A DNA stretch of 64,000 nt from Paenibacillus assamensis DSM 18201 (GTDB lineage: Bacteria; Bacillota; Bacilli; Paenibacillales; Paenibacillaceae). This document shows positions 1 through 8,306 of the stretch, in pieces. A program made the position numbers and the translations under genes. A model generated the notes under the pieces. It made no database searches. It saw only the letters and a list, made by a program, of their open reading frames with translations, and was not told the origin of the DNA. The stretch spans positions 124,001 through 188,000 of the forward strand of contig NZ_AULU01000010.1 in assembly GCF_000422445.1 (NCBI RefSeq), given 5' to 3'. Positions within the stretch are counted from its first letter, which is position 1. The number at the start of each line of letters is the position of its first letter.

Positions 1-537
1 GACGATAACGCCGATCGAGCTTAGTAAATCGCCAATAAAGTGCCAGAGGGCACTTTGCACATTTAAGTTTTCTTCTTCTTTCATGCTTCGGCTCAATACA
101 ATCGTTAAGACGATATTGACGACAAGTCCGATGCTGCTAATAATGAGCATCAGCCGGAAGTCGATATCGACAGGATTGAAGAAGCGACGTACACCTTCGA
201 TAAAGATTCCAATCGAAATAATTGCTAATGCTAGGCCGTTTAGAAAGGATGCGATAATTTCAAAGCGCAAGTAACCAAAGGTGTAGCGGGAGTTAGATGC
301 GCGTCTTGCCATATAAATGGCGGTCATACTCAAGCCGAGTGCGATGACATCGGAAATCATGTGAGCGGAATCAGATAAAAGTGCGAGTGAGCGTGACATA
401 ATGCCGCCGATAATCTCAACAATTGTAAAAAACAAGGTAAGCAAAAGTGTAACCCATAACGTTTTCAATGAAGAGGATTGTACTTTAGCATGCTCTAAAT
501 GGTGATAATCGGAGGATGGCAATGGAGCAGATTTCAT
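1..537 (-). CDS. Cation diffusion facilitator (CDF) family transporter, 3' part outside window
   Basis: The gene is read leftwards and is cut by the window edge; 179 residues from the start codon are visible. A short cytosolic tail with two histidines is followed by a hydrophobic helix (LWVTLLLTLFFTIVEIIGG). The second segment carries SDSAHMISD, the H-x-x-x-D type metal site of TM2 in zinc-transporting CDF proteins, and further membrane helices follow. CDF proteins export Zn2+, Co2+ or related divalent ions in exchange for protons. The ATG at 537 has GAGGTG five bases upstream. Family assignment is solid; the metal is not determined because the C-terminal part is missing. Confidence 0.88.
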   Translation of the reverse strand, partial: MKSAPLPSSDYHHLEHAKVQSSSLKTLWVTLLLTLFFTIVEIIGGIMSRSLALLSDSAHMISDVIALGLSMTAIYMARRASNSRYTFGYLRFEIIASFLNGLALAIISIGIFIEGVRRFFNPVDIDFRLMLIISSIGLVVNIVLTIVLSRSMKEEENLNVQSALWHFIGDLLSSIGVIV

Positions 538-599
538 TCAAACACCTCATTTTACATTTACTTTACCTTTTGTTACATAACCGTAATATTGCTGTTAAC

Positions 600-694
600 G
601 TCACATAATGTTCGGAGGGTAATATAATAGCAAGACCCCCTTTTGATGAATATATATCCCTTGAATAGAACCTGCGATGGCAGGTTCTTTTTTT
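600..694 (+). ncRNA. Candidate small intergenic RNA with its own promoter and terminator
   Basis: On the plus strand a perfect TATAAT (623-628) lies 17 bases after GTCACA (600-605, 4 of 6 matches to TTGACA). The predicted transcript starts near 635 and meets a strong hairpin (AGAACCTG/CAGGTTCT, 667-688) followed by a run of T. The product would be about 60 nt and contains no credible ribosome binding site. It lies between two genes that both read leftwards, so this plus-strand terminator serves neither of them. This is inference from signals only; expression is unproven. Confidence 0.4.
667..694 (+). terminator. Intrinsic terminator (plus strand)
   Basis: An 8-bp perfect stem with a short loop is followed by eight T. 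No annotated plus-strand gene lies upstream; it is the end of the candidate small RNA. Confidence 0.7.
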
Positions 695-751
695 ATTTAT
701 CGGACTTGGAGGCTATATTCGTAATAGAGGGACCAGTTTGTAAATCACTCC

Positions 752-802
752 AAAAAATAAAGCTGTTCCTCGTACTCGGATGAATGAGCGATAAGAACAG
801 CC
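752..802 (-). terminator. Intrinsic terminator of the phosphatase gene
   Basis: Read leftwards, GGCTGTTC and GAACAGC form a stem just after the stop codon at 810, followed by a T-rich tract (TTTATTTTTT). It ends the leftward LysR/PHP transcription unit. Confidence 0.65.
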
Positions 803-809
803 TACGTGA

Positions 810-1625
810 TCAAATATGTAGCGGCACCCTTTGTTTTTGTTTCGCTTTGTAATACACCCAAGAGGAGAAGCCAATTTCGTGTAAGCGAGCTTGTACCTCT
901 TCCCATTCATCTCCAACGCGCTCTGGCTTATGTGCATCAGAACCAAATGTAATATCGACTCCAAAATAAAGTGCGCGCTCTAAAATAGCATCCGCAGGAT
1001 ACCAGCCGCCGCTTTTCTTTGTTTTGCCCGAAGTATTTACTTCGATGGCAATTCCTTGTTCTGCGATAGTTCGCAAAGTCTCATCTATCACATCCGGCGC
1101 TTCGATATCTGAAAATGCGGGATAGTTACCTTTCATCGCATCGATATGACCGAGAATTTGGAACATTTTCGAACGTGCTGATTCTTGAATAAGTCGGTAG
1201 TATTCTGATTTGACCTCCATGTGTTGAGCGGAGTTCAATTCTTTCCAACGTGATTTGTTGAAAATACTGATACCAAAAGTGTGGTGCACAGAACCGATAA
1301 TATAATCAAATGGGTAACGGGACAACGTTTCGTGATACAGCTTCGCATATTCAGGGAAATAGTCTGATTCAATCCCAAGCAGTACATCGATACGACCCTC
1401 ATACTCTTGTTTCAACGCAAGAACCTCTTCCACATAGGAAGACAATTCACTTTTGCGCATCGTTATCTTTGGGAATGGTTGATCTTCTTCATAGCCAAAG
1501 TAAGGAGTATGATCGGAAATACCGATCACCTGTAGGCCCCGAGCTATACCTGCTTCAATATAGTCTCTAATTGTGCCATTAGCGTGACCGCATCGAACGT
1601 GGTGAGTATGTAAATCGAACTTCAT
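810..1625 (-). CDS. hisJ: PHP-domain histidinol-phosphatase (HisJ-type)
   Basis: 271 residues. The N-terminus has the PHP metal-binding signature DLHTHHVRCGH, then SDHTPYFG, a conserved GIESDY and GSVHH, and near the C-terminus FGSDAHKPE. These are the metal-ligand blocks of the PHP superfamily in the order seen in HisJ-type histidinol-phosphatases (L-histidinol phosphate to L-histidinol). The length matches the family. The frame extends upstream to a GTG, but that codon overlaps the Shine-Dalgarno AGGAGG; the ATG at 1625, 11 bases after it, is the better start. No his genes are nearby, so another phosphomonoester substrate is possible. It lies 48 bases after the LysR gene in the same direction and may be co-transcribed with it. 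Confidence 0.8.
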   Translation of the reverse strand: MKFDLHTHHVRCGHANGTIRDYIEAGIARGLQVIGISDHTPYFGYEEDQPFPKITMRKSELSSYVEEVLALKQEYEGRIDVLLGIESDYFPEYAKLYHETLSRYPFDYIIGSVHHTFGISIFNKSRWKELNSAQHMEVKSEYYRLIQESARSKMFQILGHIDAMKGNYPAFSDIEAPDVIDETLRTIAEQGIAIEVNTSGKTKKSGGWYPADAILERALYFGVDITFGSDAHKPERVGDEWEEVQARLHEIGFSSWVYYKAKQKQRVPLHI

Positions 1626-1673
1626 GATGCACTGCACCTCCTCTACTTGTTGTGAAACGACTTTTCCTTAGTT

Positions 1674-2576
1674 TTACTCGGAACTAACGAATTGATTCTC
1701 AGGCATACCTTTCAAGTCATTCAAAAATTGCTGCATGGCCGAATTTAAATAACGTCCTGAACGGTACATAACACCAACGGGGTGAGCGGTTTCCAACTCG
1801 CGAATTTGAACAAATTTAATTGTGCCGCGTTTTAGCTCGTTACTGATCGTTAGCTTGGAGACGATGGCAGCACCTAGATTGAGCTCAACCATACGTTTTA
1901 CTTCTTCACTGCTGGATAAATCCATAACAACATGCGGATGAATGTTATGTTTGCGGAATACTTCATCTGCAAATCTTCTGCCAACTGTGTCCGGTGACAG
2001 CATAATAAGTGGAACGTCCTTGAGCATGTCCATCGTTGCATGAGAGTGCTGTGCTAGTGGATGCTCAGGGCTAACGACGAGTTCAAACGTATCATAATAT
2101 AGAACGGAAGATACTAAGCTGGGGCTTTTCTCCAGCAAATAGCCAATGCCAATGTCGACGGTTCCGTTCTCGATCTGAGCTACGATTTGAGAAGATGACA
2201 TAGACAATATGGTTGTTTTAATGAGCGGGAATTGATCTTGAAAATAAGATAAAATACGCGGCAATATCTGAATGGCAATGGATGTTGTCGTGCCAAGTAC
2301 GATATGGCCTTGTGGTACTTGATTCAGATCTGCAAGCTTCTGCTTTAAGTTATCTACTGTATTCAGAATTTGCTCAGCGTGTTCCAGAAATAGCTTGCCG
2401 CTGTCCGTCAGTGTGACAGGCTGATTACGATCAATCAAAACGGTCTTAAACTCATCTTCTAAGCTCTTAATTTGAGCAGACACAGCGGGCTGAGTAAGAT
2501 TAAGCAACTCTCCTGCCTTACGGAAGCTCATCGTCTTTGAGATTGTCAGTAGTGTTTCCAGTTGGCTCAAGTTCAT
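1674..2576 (-). CDS. LysR-family transcriptional regulator
   Basis: 300 residues with the classical layout. An N-terminal winged helix-turn-helix (residues 1-60; FRKAGELLNLTQPAVSAQIK is the recognition region) is followed by a linker helix and a periplasmic-binding-like effector domain from about residue 90 (VLGTTTSIAIQILPRIL onward). LysR proteins usually activate a neighbouring gene in response to a small metabolite. Candidates here are the divergent MFS transporter gene and the downstream phosphatase. The start has GAGGAGG upstream. A Fur-type 7-1-7 inverted repeat lies about 120 bp upstream of the start codon. The effector is not predictable from the sequence. Confidence 0.92.
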   Translation of the reverse strand: MNLSQLETLLTISKTMSFRKAGELLNLTQPAVSAQIKSLEDEFKTVLIDRNQPVTLTDSGKLFLEHAEQILNTVDNLKQKLADLNQVPQGHIVLGTTTSIAIQILPRILSYFQDQFPLIKTTILSMSSSQIVAQIENGTVDIGIGYLLEKSPSLVSSVLYYDTFELVVSPEHPLAQHSHATMDMLKDVPLIMLSPDTVGRRFADEVFRKHNIHPHVVMDLSSSEEVKRMVELNLGAAIVSKLTISNELKRGTIKFVQIRELETAHPVGVMYRSGRYLNSAMQQFLNDLKGMPENQFVSSE

Positions 2577-2977
2577 GACAGTCAGTCCTCCTCTTGATTA
2601 CCGGATTTTTTATATGTAGAAACAAGAACCTTACCGTTACGTACTAGGCGTGAACGAGTGAAGTTAAACCGTAACGTGCACTGTAAATAAAATTTGTCAT
2701 AATGATTATTATAGATGAAGGGTTGGAAATGGGCAATGAATTAGCCATTTCTTCCATTTAAAAGTAAATATCTTCATCTTATTCCCAGATTGAAAAGCAT
2801 GAATGAGGAGCCAAGTAAATGCATTCAGTATCCGTGTAAGTCTTTATTGACGCAAGGTTTATCTTACTTCAAAATATGAATAATCGCTCGCTTGCTCAAA
2901 TATAGTGATGGACATCCGATAGCAGCATATAATAGCGATAAACTAACAGCTGGATGAGCCTCATGAGGAGGAAAAGA
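2577..2977. promoter_or_regulatory. Divergent intergenic region between lysR-type gene and MFS gene
   Basis: About 400 bp without a gene. It holds inverted arms CGTTACG (near 2635) and CGTAACG (near 2670), which could be LysR contact sites, and a Fur/PerR-like box at 2697-2711 described separately. The rest is AT-rich with no terminator or recognisable RNA. Confidence 0.4.
2697..2711. promoter_or_regulatory. Fur/PerR-type 7-1-7 inverted repeat
   Basis: TCATAATGATTATTA matches the Bacillus PerR box (TTATAATNATTATAA) and the Fur box (TGATAATNATTATCA) at 12 of 14 specified positions each. It lies between a LysR gene and an MFS transporter gene. It is a motif match only; which Fur-family protein would bind cannot be decided by eye. 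Confidence 0.4.
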
Positions 2978-4246
2978 ATGATTACGAAGCAGCAACGCAG
3001 TTGGATGATGTATGACTGGGCTAATTCGGCATTTGCTACAACGATGATAGCGGCTGTACTTCCGATTTTTTATCAGACTGTGGCAGCTTCTACACTCGAC
3101 AAACATGTGGCGACTAGTTACTGGTCTTTTACACAGACGACGGCCATGATTCTCGTTGCGCTCATCTCTCCCGTACTAGGGGCAGTGGCGGATTTGTCAC
3201 AACGCAGAATGGCCATTTTGAGAGCGTTTGCATGGACGGGCGCACTAAGTTGTGTGCTTATGAGCCTAGCCGGTAATGGTGACTGGTTACTTGTATCCGC
3301 CTTGTTCATTTTTGGTACGCTCGGCTTTTCAGGTGGTAACACCTTCTATGATTCATTACTTCCTTCTATTGCCTCATCTGAGCAGAGGGATGAACTATCA
3401 GCAAGAGGATATATGTACGGCTATATAGGTGGAGGCATACTGCTCGCACTGAACATTTTAATGTTAGAAAAATATTCTTGGTTCGGTATTCCCGATAAGC
3501 TGGCTGCTACACAGATCGTATTTGTATCCGTTGGAATCTGGTGGTTTCTCTTCTCGATTCCGTTGTTCCGCACGATAAAAGATCCTGTGGAGTGGAACAG
3601 GAAGCCAGTCCGTTTTTATGCGAATCAAGGATTCAGCCGCGTTATCCGTACCATACGTGAAATTCGTCGTTATCCAGAGCTATTGAAATATTTGCTGGCA
3701 TTTTGGTTCTTTAATGATGGCATCACCACCATTATTAGTATGGCAGCGATTTACGGAGCTCAGCTTGGTATCGGAACAACGCATTTAATTGCAGCACTTC
3801 TTATTACACAATTTGTGGGCATTCCATTTACTTATTTATTTGCTAGATTTGCCAAGCGTCTTGGTTCTAAGCGTTCCTTATACATCTCTTTATCGATATA
3901 TATGATTATCGTTCTGCTCGGTTATTATATGCAAACTGCGGTTCATTTTTACATGCTCGCCTTCATGGTTGGCATGGTACAAGGTGGAAGTCAAGCAGTA
4001 GCACGTTCGATCTTTAGCCAGTTGGTTCCAAAAGGACGAGAGTCTGAGTTCTTCGGCTTCTTCAGTCTTTCCAGTAAAGTATCAGCTTCCATTGGCCCGG
4101 CTGTGTTTGGGATCGTTGGTTTGGTAACAGGTTCTACAAGGTTGGCGATTTTATCTATTTTACTGTTCTTTATAGTAGGCATATTGTTGTTCATGAGAGT
4201 AGATATCGCAAAAGGAAAAGTTGAAGCGGGTGAAGGTCAGTCATAA
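2978..4246 (+). CDS. UMF1-family MFS transporter
   Basis: 422 residues, strongly hydrophobic with about 12 membrane segments. The opening ITKQQRSWMMYDWANSAFAT is the characteristic start of UMF1/Atg22-like major-facilitator proteins, and the family signature of a small-residue TM1 followed by a soluble loop is present. The substrate is unknown for bacterial members; yeast Atg22 exports amino acids from the vacuole. The ATG at 2978 has GAGGAGG six bases upstream, so an in-frame ATG 24 bases earlier is not used. The next gene follows within 31 bases and is probably in the same operon. Confidence 0.85.
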   Translation: MITKQQRSWMMYDWANSAFATTMIAAVLPIFYQTVAASTLDKHVATSYWSFTQTTAMILVALISPVLGAVADLSQRRMAILRAFAWTGALSCVLMSLAGNGDWLLVSALFIFGTLGFSGGNTFYDSLLPSIASSEQRDELSARGYMYGYIGGGILLALNILMLEKYSWFGIPDKLAATQIVFVSVGIWWFLFSIPLFRTIKDPVEWNRKPVRFYANQGFSRVIRTIREIRRYPELLKYLLAFWFFNDGITTIISMAAIYGAQLGIGTTHLIAALLITQFVGIPFTYLFARFAKRLGSKRSLYISLSIYMIIVLLGYYMQTAVHFYMLAFMVGMVQGGSQAVARSIFSQLVPKGRESEFFGFFSLSSKVSASIGPAVFGIVGLVTGSTRLAILSILLFFIVGILLFMRVDIAKGKVEAGEGQS

Positions 4247-4277
4247 CCATTATGGAGCTGTTGGGGAGGACTTGAAC

Positions 4278-5093
4278 GTGGAAATAATCAAGGATATCGA
4301 TCGTAATCGTCGTATTGAACAGTATGCATTGAACGCTTGGCCAGCTCTCCAGACGAATGTACTAGATGGGTGGTTGCTGCGCTTTGCTGAGGGGTATACA
4401 AAGCGATCTAATTCGGTAAGCGCTATCTATCATCAGTCAGAGGTCCAATCTTACGAACAGCTTTTAGAAAAGATGGATATTTGTGAACAATTATATGAGG
4501 GTATGGGTCTTGATGTTATTTTTAAAATGACTCCGTTCGTTCCGAGTCCCCTTGATGCTTTGTTAGCAGATAGAGGTTATCAGTATGTTGAACCTTCCAG
4601 TGTGCAAGTGCTTGAATCCTTGCATGATTTGCATGGGCTTACAGCGTATCGTGAACAAGCTGAGCAATCTGAGATAGAAGTGGAAGTGTGTGAATATATA
4701 AGCCAGAAGTGGCTTGATGTTGTTGCCGACTTCAATCATCTGTCCACACATAATCGTCACATTACAAGACAGCTCTTATCGAATTCGCTGCTGCGCAAAG
4801 GGTTTTTCATTTTATATGTGCAGTCTGTACCAGTTGCCTGTGGATTAGGTGTCATTGAAGGAGATTATATTGGTCTCTATGACATCGTTACAGCTGAGCC
4901 TTATCGAAACAAAGGGTATGGAGAGCAGCTTATCCGAGGGATATTGAATTGGGCGTTGTCAGTTGGTGCCACGAAAAGCTATATTCTTGTTGTACAGAGT
5001 AATCATAGTGCGAAAAGATTGTATGAGAAGTTGGGATATAAAGAGATCTACACGTACTGGTATCGTGTGAAAGCAAATGACAATAAAGCATGA
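4278..5093 (+). CDS. GNAT-family N-acetyltransferase
   Basis: 271 residues. The C-terminal half (about residues 140-265) is a GNAT domain: GLYDIVTAEPYRNKGYGEQL holds the acetyl-CoA pyrophosphate-binding loop (R-x-x-G-x-G, here RNKGYG), and QSNHSAKRLYEKLGYKE is the conserved motif B end. The N-terminal half (NAWPALQTNVLDGWLLRFAEGY) is typical of two-domain GNAT proteins. It transfers an acetyl group from acetyl-CoA to an unknown acceptor. The start is the GTG at 4278, seven bases after GGGGAGGA; upstream codons in the frame overlap the transporter gene. Confidence 0.85.
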   Translation: MEIIKDIDRNRRIEQYALNAWPALQTNVLDGWLLRFAEGYTKRSNSVSAIYHQSEVQSYEQLLEKMDICEQLYEGMGLDVIFKMTPFVPSPLDALLADRGYQYVEPSSVQVLESLHDLHGLTAYREQAEQSEIEVEVCEYISQKWLDVVADFNHLSTHNRHITRQLLSNSLLRKGFFILYVQSVPVACGLGVIEGDYIGLYDIVTAEPYRNKGYGEQLIRGILNWALSVGATKSYILVVQSNHSAKRLYEKLGYKEIYTYWYRVKANDNKA

Positions 5094-5112
5094 TGATGTT
5101 GTGAAAATGAGT

Positions 5113-5165
5113 AAGGCAGTTCCATTCCTACGGATGTTGCGCAGGATGGAACTGCCTTTTTTATT
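5113..5165 (+). terminator. Intrinsic terminator after the GNAT gene
   Basis: AAGGCAGTTCCAT and ATGGAACTGCCTT form a long stem, followed by TTTTTTATTT. It lies between two convergent genes and mainly serves the plus strand. Confidence 0.8.
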
Positions 5166-5212
5166 TGTGCGAGTGAGCGCACGTATAGGAAATGTGAATG
5201 TGATAAAGGTGA

Positions 5213-7954
5213 TTAGCCTTTATTTCTATTTCTAATTCTCATACGGATAAACAGCTTCACAATTTCTACAATTGGCAAAATGCTAAATGCAGCAGCGACG
5301 ACAATCAACCACTGTTCGCCATTTAGAGGCACAACGCTGAACAGTTCGTTCATATACGGTACCCAAATAACGACTAGTACAAGAACACCTGCTGCAAGTG
5401 CAGCCCAGTTCAAGTATCGGTTGGAGAAGACGCCAATCGTAAATATGGATTTCGTATTGGAGCGAACGTTGTATACATGTGTAAGCTGGATGAGACCTAG
5501 TGTAGCAAAGGCCATCGTAACAGCGACAGATTCATCGTAATGGGTATGTCCCCACCAATAGGTGAATAAGGTTAAGGCTGCTTCAAGCAATCCTTGATAA
5601 ATAATGCTCGTGCCAACGCCATCTGCGAATACGCTTGTTTCTGAACTGCGCGGTGGTTGTTTCATGATGTCTTTCTCTGCTTTTTCCAAGCCAAGCGCGA
5701 GCGCTGGCAGCGTATCCGTTACAAGGTTAATCCACAGGATGTGGATCGGGAATAAGATTTTCCAATTAAGCAATGTTGCAATAAATAACGTGACAACCTC
5801 ACCTAAGTTCGCGGATAGAAGGAACTGAATCGTTTTTCGAATGTTGCTGTAAACTTTTCGTCCTTCTTCTACTGCAACGACAATGGTTGAGAAGTTGTCG
5901 TCCGCCAGTACCATATCCGACACGCCTTTAGAGACATCGGTTCCTGTAATCCCCATACCAATCCCGATATCCGATGCTTTCAGTGCTGGTGCATCATTGA
6001 CACCATCGCCTGTCATGGCAACGACTTTACCATGCTTTTTCCAAGCTTGGACAATGCGTACTTTGTGTTCAGGAGAAACGCGAGCATAGACGGAATACTG
6101 GGTTACTTTGCTCATGAACGTTTTTTCATCCAGCTCACTTAGTTCACGACCCGTAAGTACACCACTCTCATCTTGTATAATGTCAAGCTCCTTCGCAATA
6201 GCAGCAGCTGTATCACGATGATCGCCGGTTATCATAATCGGGCGAATACCAGCTTCTTTGCATATGCGAACAGCTTCCTTTACTTCTTCACGCGGCGGAT
6301 CAATCATGCCTACTAGTCCGATAAAGGTCAGATTCGCTTCAACCTCGCTTGGTTCCATGGAATGCGGCAGCTCAGGCTTATCGCTGTAAGCAAGCGCAAG
6401 AACACGCAGTGCCTTCTGTGCCATTGATTTATTGGCTTCCTCTATATTACGGCGATGCTCAGCAGACATGTCGACGGTTTGATTGTTAACATGGATGCGA
6501 CTGCATCGTTCCAAGAGCACATCAGGTGCTCCTTTGGTCATCACACGAAATACCTTTTTACCTTCCGTCTGAGGCATTTCATGCACCGTCGTCATTAACT
6601 TGCGGTCTGAATCAAATGGCAGCTCAGCTCGCCGCGGGTATTGATTTTCCCCTTCACGCTTATCAAAATTCCGATGCAGGGCGAATTCGACAAGTGCTGT
6701 TTCGGTTGGGTCGCCGATAAATTGCATGCCCTTTTTGCCAGAATCATCAGCGCGGTCAGCATCCGCATCCACGTCCGAATTCGCTTCCGTCATTTTCGTA
6801 TCATTACATAGGGTCATAACTTGAAGGAGAATATCGCTCCCTGCTACGGTGCTTAGATCTGCTTGTTCATCTTGCAGTCCGCTGTCGACATAGACTTGCT
6901 TCACCGTCATTTTGTTCTGTGTAAGGGTTCCTGTCTTATCTGAGCAAATAATTTCGGTACTGCCCAGTGTTTCAACAGCTGGCAATTTGCGAATGATTGA
7001 TTTGCGCTTCGCCATTCGTTGTACGCCAAGAGCCAATATAATTGTGACGATCGCAGGAAGTCCTTCTGGAATGGCTGCTACGGCTAAGGAGATGGATACG
7101 AGCAGCATCTCCAGCCACGTCCGCCCCTGAAATAAGCCTATACCGAATATGAGAATCGCCACAGCGATGATAATGATGGTAAAATATTTCCCCAACTCAT
7201 TGAGCTTCTTTTGCAGTGGAGTGATATCTTCATCTTCTTGTGAAATAAAGCTGGCTATTTTACCGACTTCCGTATTTTCGCCTGTTCCCGTTACGATACC
7301 TACACCACGCCCGTAAGTTACGCTGCTTGACATGTAGGCCATATTTTTTCGGTCACCAATAACGACATCAGGTTTGTCCAGAGGAGCCGTATCTTTTTCA
7401 ACGGGTACCGATTCTCCAGTTAACGCAGCTTCTTCAATTTTGAGCGATGCTGATTCAATCAACCTTATATCCGCAGGCACAACATTGCCAGCTTCTAATA
7501 CGACAACATCACCTGGTACGAGGTCTTCTGCTTTGATCTCAATCGTCTTGCCATCGCGTATAACACGGGCGTTCGGTGACGACATTTGCTTCAGTGCATC
7601 TAGCGCTTGTTCCGCCTTGTTCTCTTGCAGCACGCCAAGTACAGCGTTAAGTACGACAACGACAAGAATGATGATCGCATCTGTCAGCTCGCCAAGAATT
7701 CCGGATATTAAGGCAGCAACAAGCAGAATAATAATCATTACATCTTTGAATTGAGCGATCAGCTTTGCGATAATAGACTTACGCTTTGCTTCTTGCAGTA
7801 CATTTTTACCGTAGCGTTCAAGTCTTGCAGCAGCTTCAGCTTCTGTTAGGCCGTTCTGCGAAGAATCAAGCTTGGCAATGGTTTCATCGTAAGTTAGGGT
7901 GTAATAAGCCTCTTGCGAGGATGTACGTTCTGGCTGTTTTTGTACTTGTTCCAC
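5213..7954 (-). CDS. Calcium-translocating P-type ATPase (P2A, SERCA-like)
   Basis: 913 residues. Domains in order are a cation-ATPase N-terminal domain, TM1-2, an A-domain with TGES ([15 protein letters not shown]), TM3-4 with the PEGLP ion-site motif, the phosphorylation motif DKTGTLT, a nucleotide domain with KGAPD, the hinge [11 protein letters not shown], and the C-terminal six-helix region starting [13 protein letters not shown] plus this layout marks P2A Ca2+ (or Mn2+) pumps, like B. subtilis YloB. ATP hydrolysis drives export of Ca2+ from the cytosol. The start is a GTG nine bases after AGGAG. An Asp-rich insertion ([11 protein letters not shown]) lies in the nucleotide domain. A perfect 7-1-7 palindrome lies about 46 bp upstream. 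Confidence 0.92.
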   Translation of the reverse strand: MEQVQKQPERTSSQEAYYTLTYDETIAKLDSSQNGLTEAEAAARLERYGKNVLQEAKRKSIIAKLIAQFKDVMIIILLVAALISGILGELTDAIIILVVVVLNAVLGVLQENKAEQALDALKQMSSPNARVIRDGKTIEIKAEDLVPGDVVVLEAGNVVPADIRLIESASLKIEEAALTGESVPVEKDTAPLDKPDVVIGDRKNMAYMSSSVTYGRGVGIVTGTGENTEVGKIASFISQEDEDITPLQKKLNELGKYFTIIIIAVAILIFGIGLFQGRTWLEMLLVSISLAVAAIPEGLPAIVTIILALGVQRMAKRKSIIRKLPAVETLGSTEIICSDKTGTLTQNKMTVKQVYVDSGLQDEQADLSTVAGSDILLQVMTLCNDTKMTEANSDVDADADRADDSGKKGMQFIGDPTETALVEFALHRNFDKREGENQYPRRAELPFDSDRKLMTTVHEMPQTEGKKVFRVMTKGAPDVLLERCSRIHVNNQTVDMSAEHRRNIEEANKSMAQKALRVLALAYSDKPELPHSMEPSEVEANLTFIGLVGMIDPPREEVKEAVRICKEAGIRPIMITGDHRDTAAAIAKELDIIQDESGVLTGRELSELDEKTFMSKVTQYSVYARVSPEHKVRIVQAWKKHGKVVAMTGDGVNDAPALKASDIGIGMGITGTDVSKGVSDMVLADDNFSTIVVAVEEGRKVYSNIRKTIQFLLSANLGEVVTLFIATLLNWKILFPIHILWINLVTDTLPALALGLEKAEKDIMKQPPRSSETSVFADGVGTSIIYQGLLEAALTLFTYWWGHTHYDESVAVTMAFATLGLIQLTHVYNVRSNTKSIFTIGVFSNRYLNWAALAAGVLVLVVIWVPYMNELFSVVPLNGEQWLIVVAAAFSILPIVEIVKLFIRMRIRNRNKG

Positions 7955-8306
7955 TCATGTCATCTCCTAGCGATTAGTCTTGTACCTGAAGTGAGGCCGT
8001 GTACGATTCGTACAAGCCGTGCATAAGAATAGGGATTTGGCGATCCGTTTATCTAGCGTCGATGAAAGTCGATAAAAAAGGTTCGATAACATATAGTAAC
8101 GTCATTAACGAGATGTGAAGCGCTACAACCAATCAAAAGATTGGACCGTAATTGTATAACGGCACACAATAGCATGTGGAAAAACGTACAAATCCATTCG
8201 CAAATCATATATGTTTAGTCAAATGTGAATGTTCATGGTTAAATAGAGTTATACGTGAGCAAGGTCAATTGAAGATAAGTTCGTTACTGGTAAGGAGGAA
8301 CGGGAG
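7955..8306. promoter_or_regulatory. Divergent intergenic region, Ca2+-ATPase / ppx
   Basis: About 350 bp. It contains a perfect inverted repeat at 8000-8014 (TGTACGATTCGTACA) and a small hairpin CCAATC/GATTGG (8129-8144). The Shine-Dalgarno of the ppx gene (AAGGAGGA) lies just before 8307. No gene was seen. Confidence 0.4.
8000..8014. promoter_or_regulatory. Perfect 7-1-7 palindrome, candidate operator of the P-ATPase
   Basis: TGTACGA and TCGTACA flank a single T. The site sits about 46 bp from the GTG start of the Ca2+-ATPase, where a repressor would block transcription. The binding protein is unknown; the sequence does not match the Fur, MntR or Zur consensus. Confidence 0.35.
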
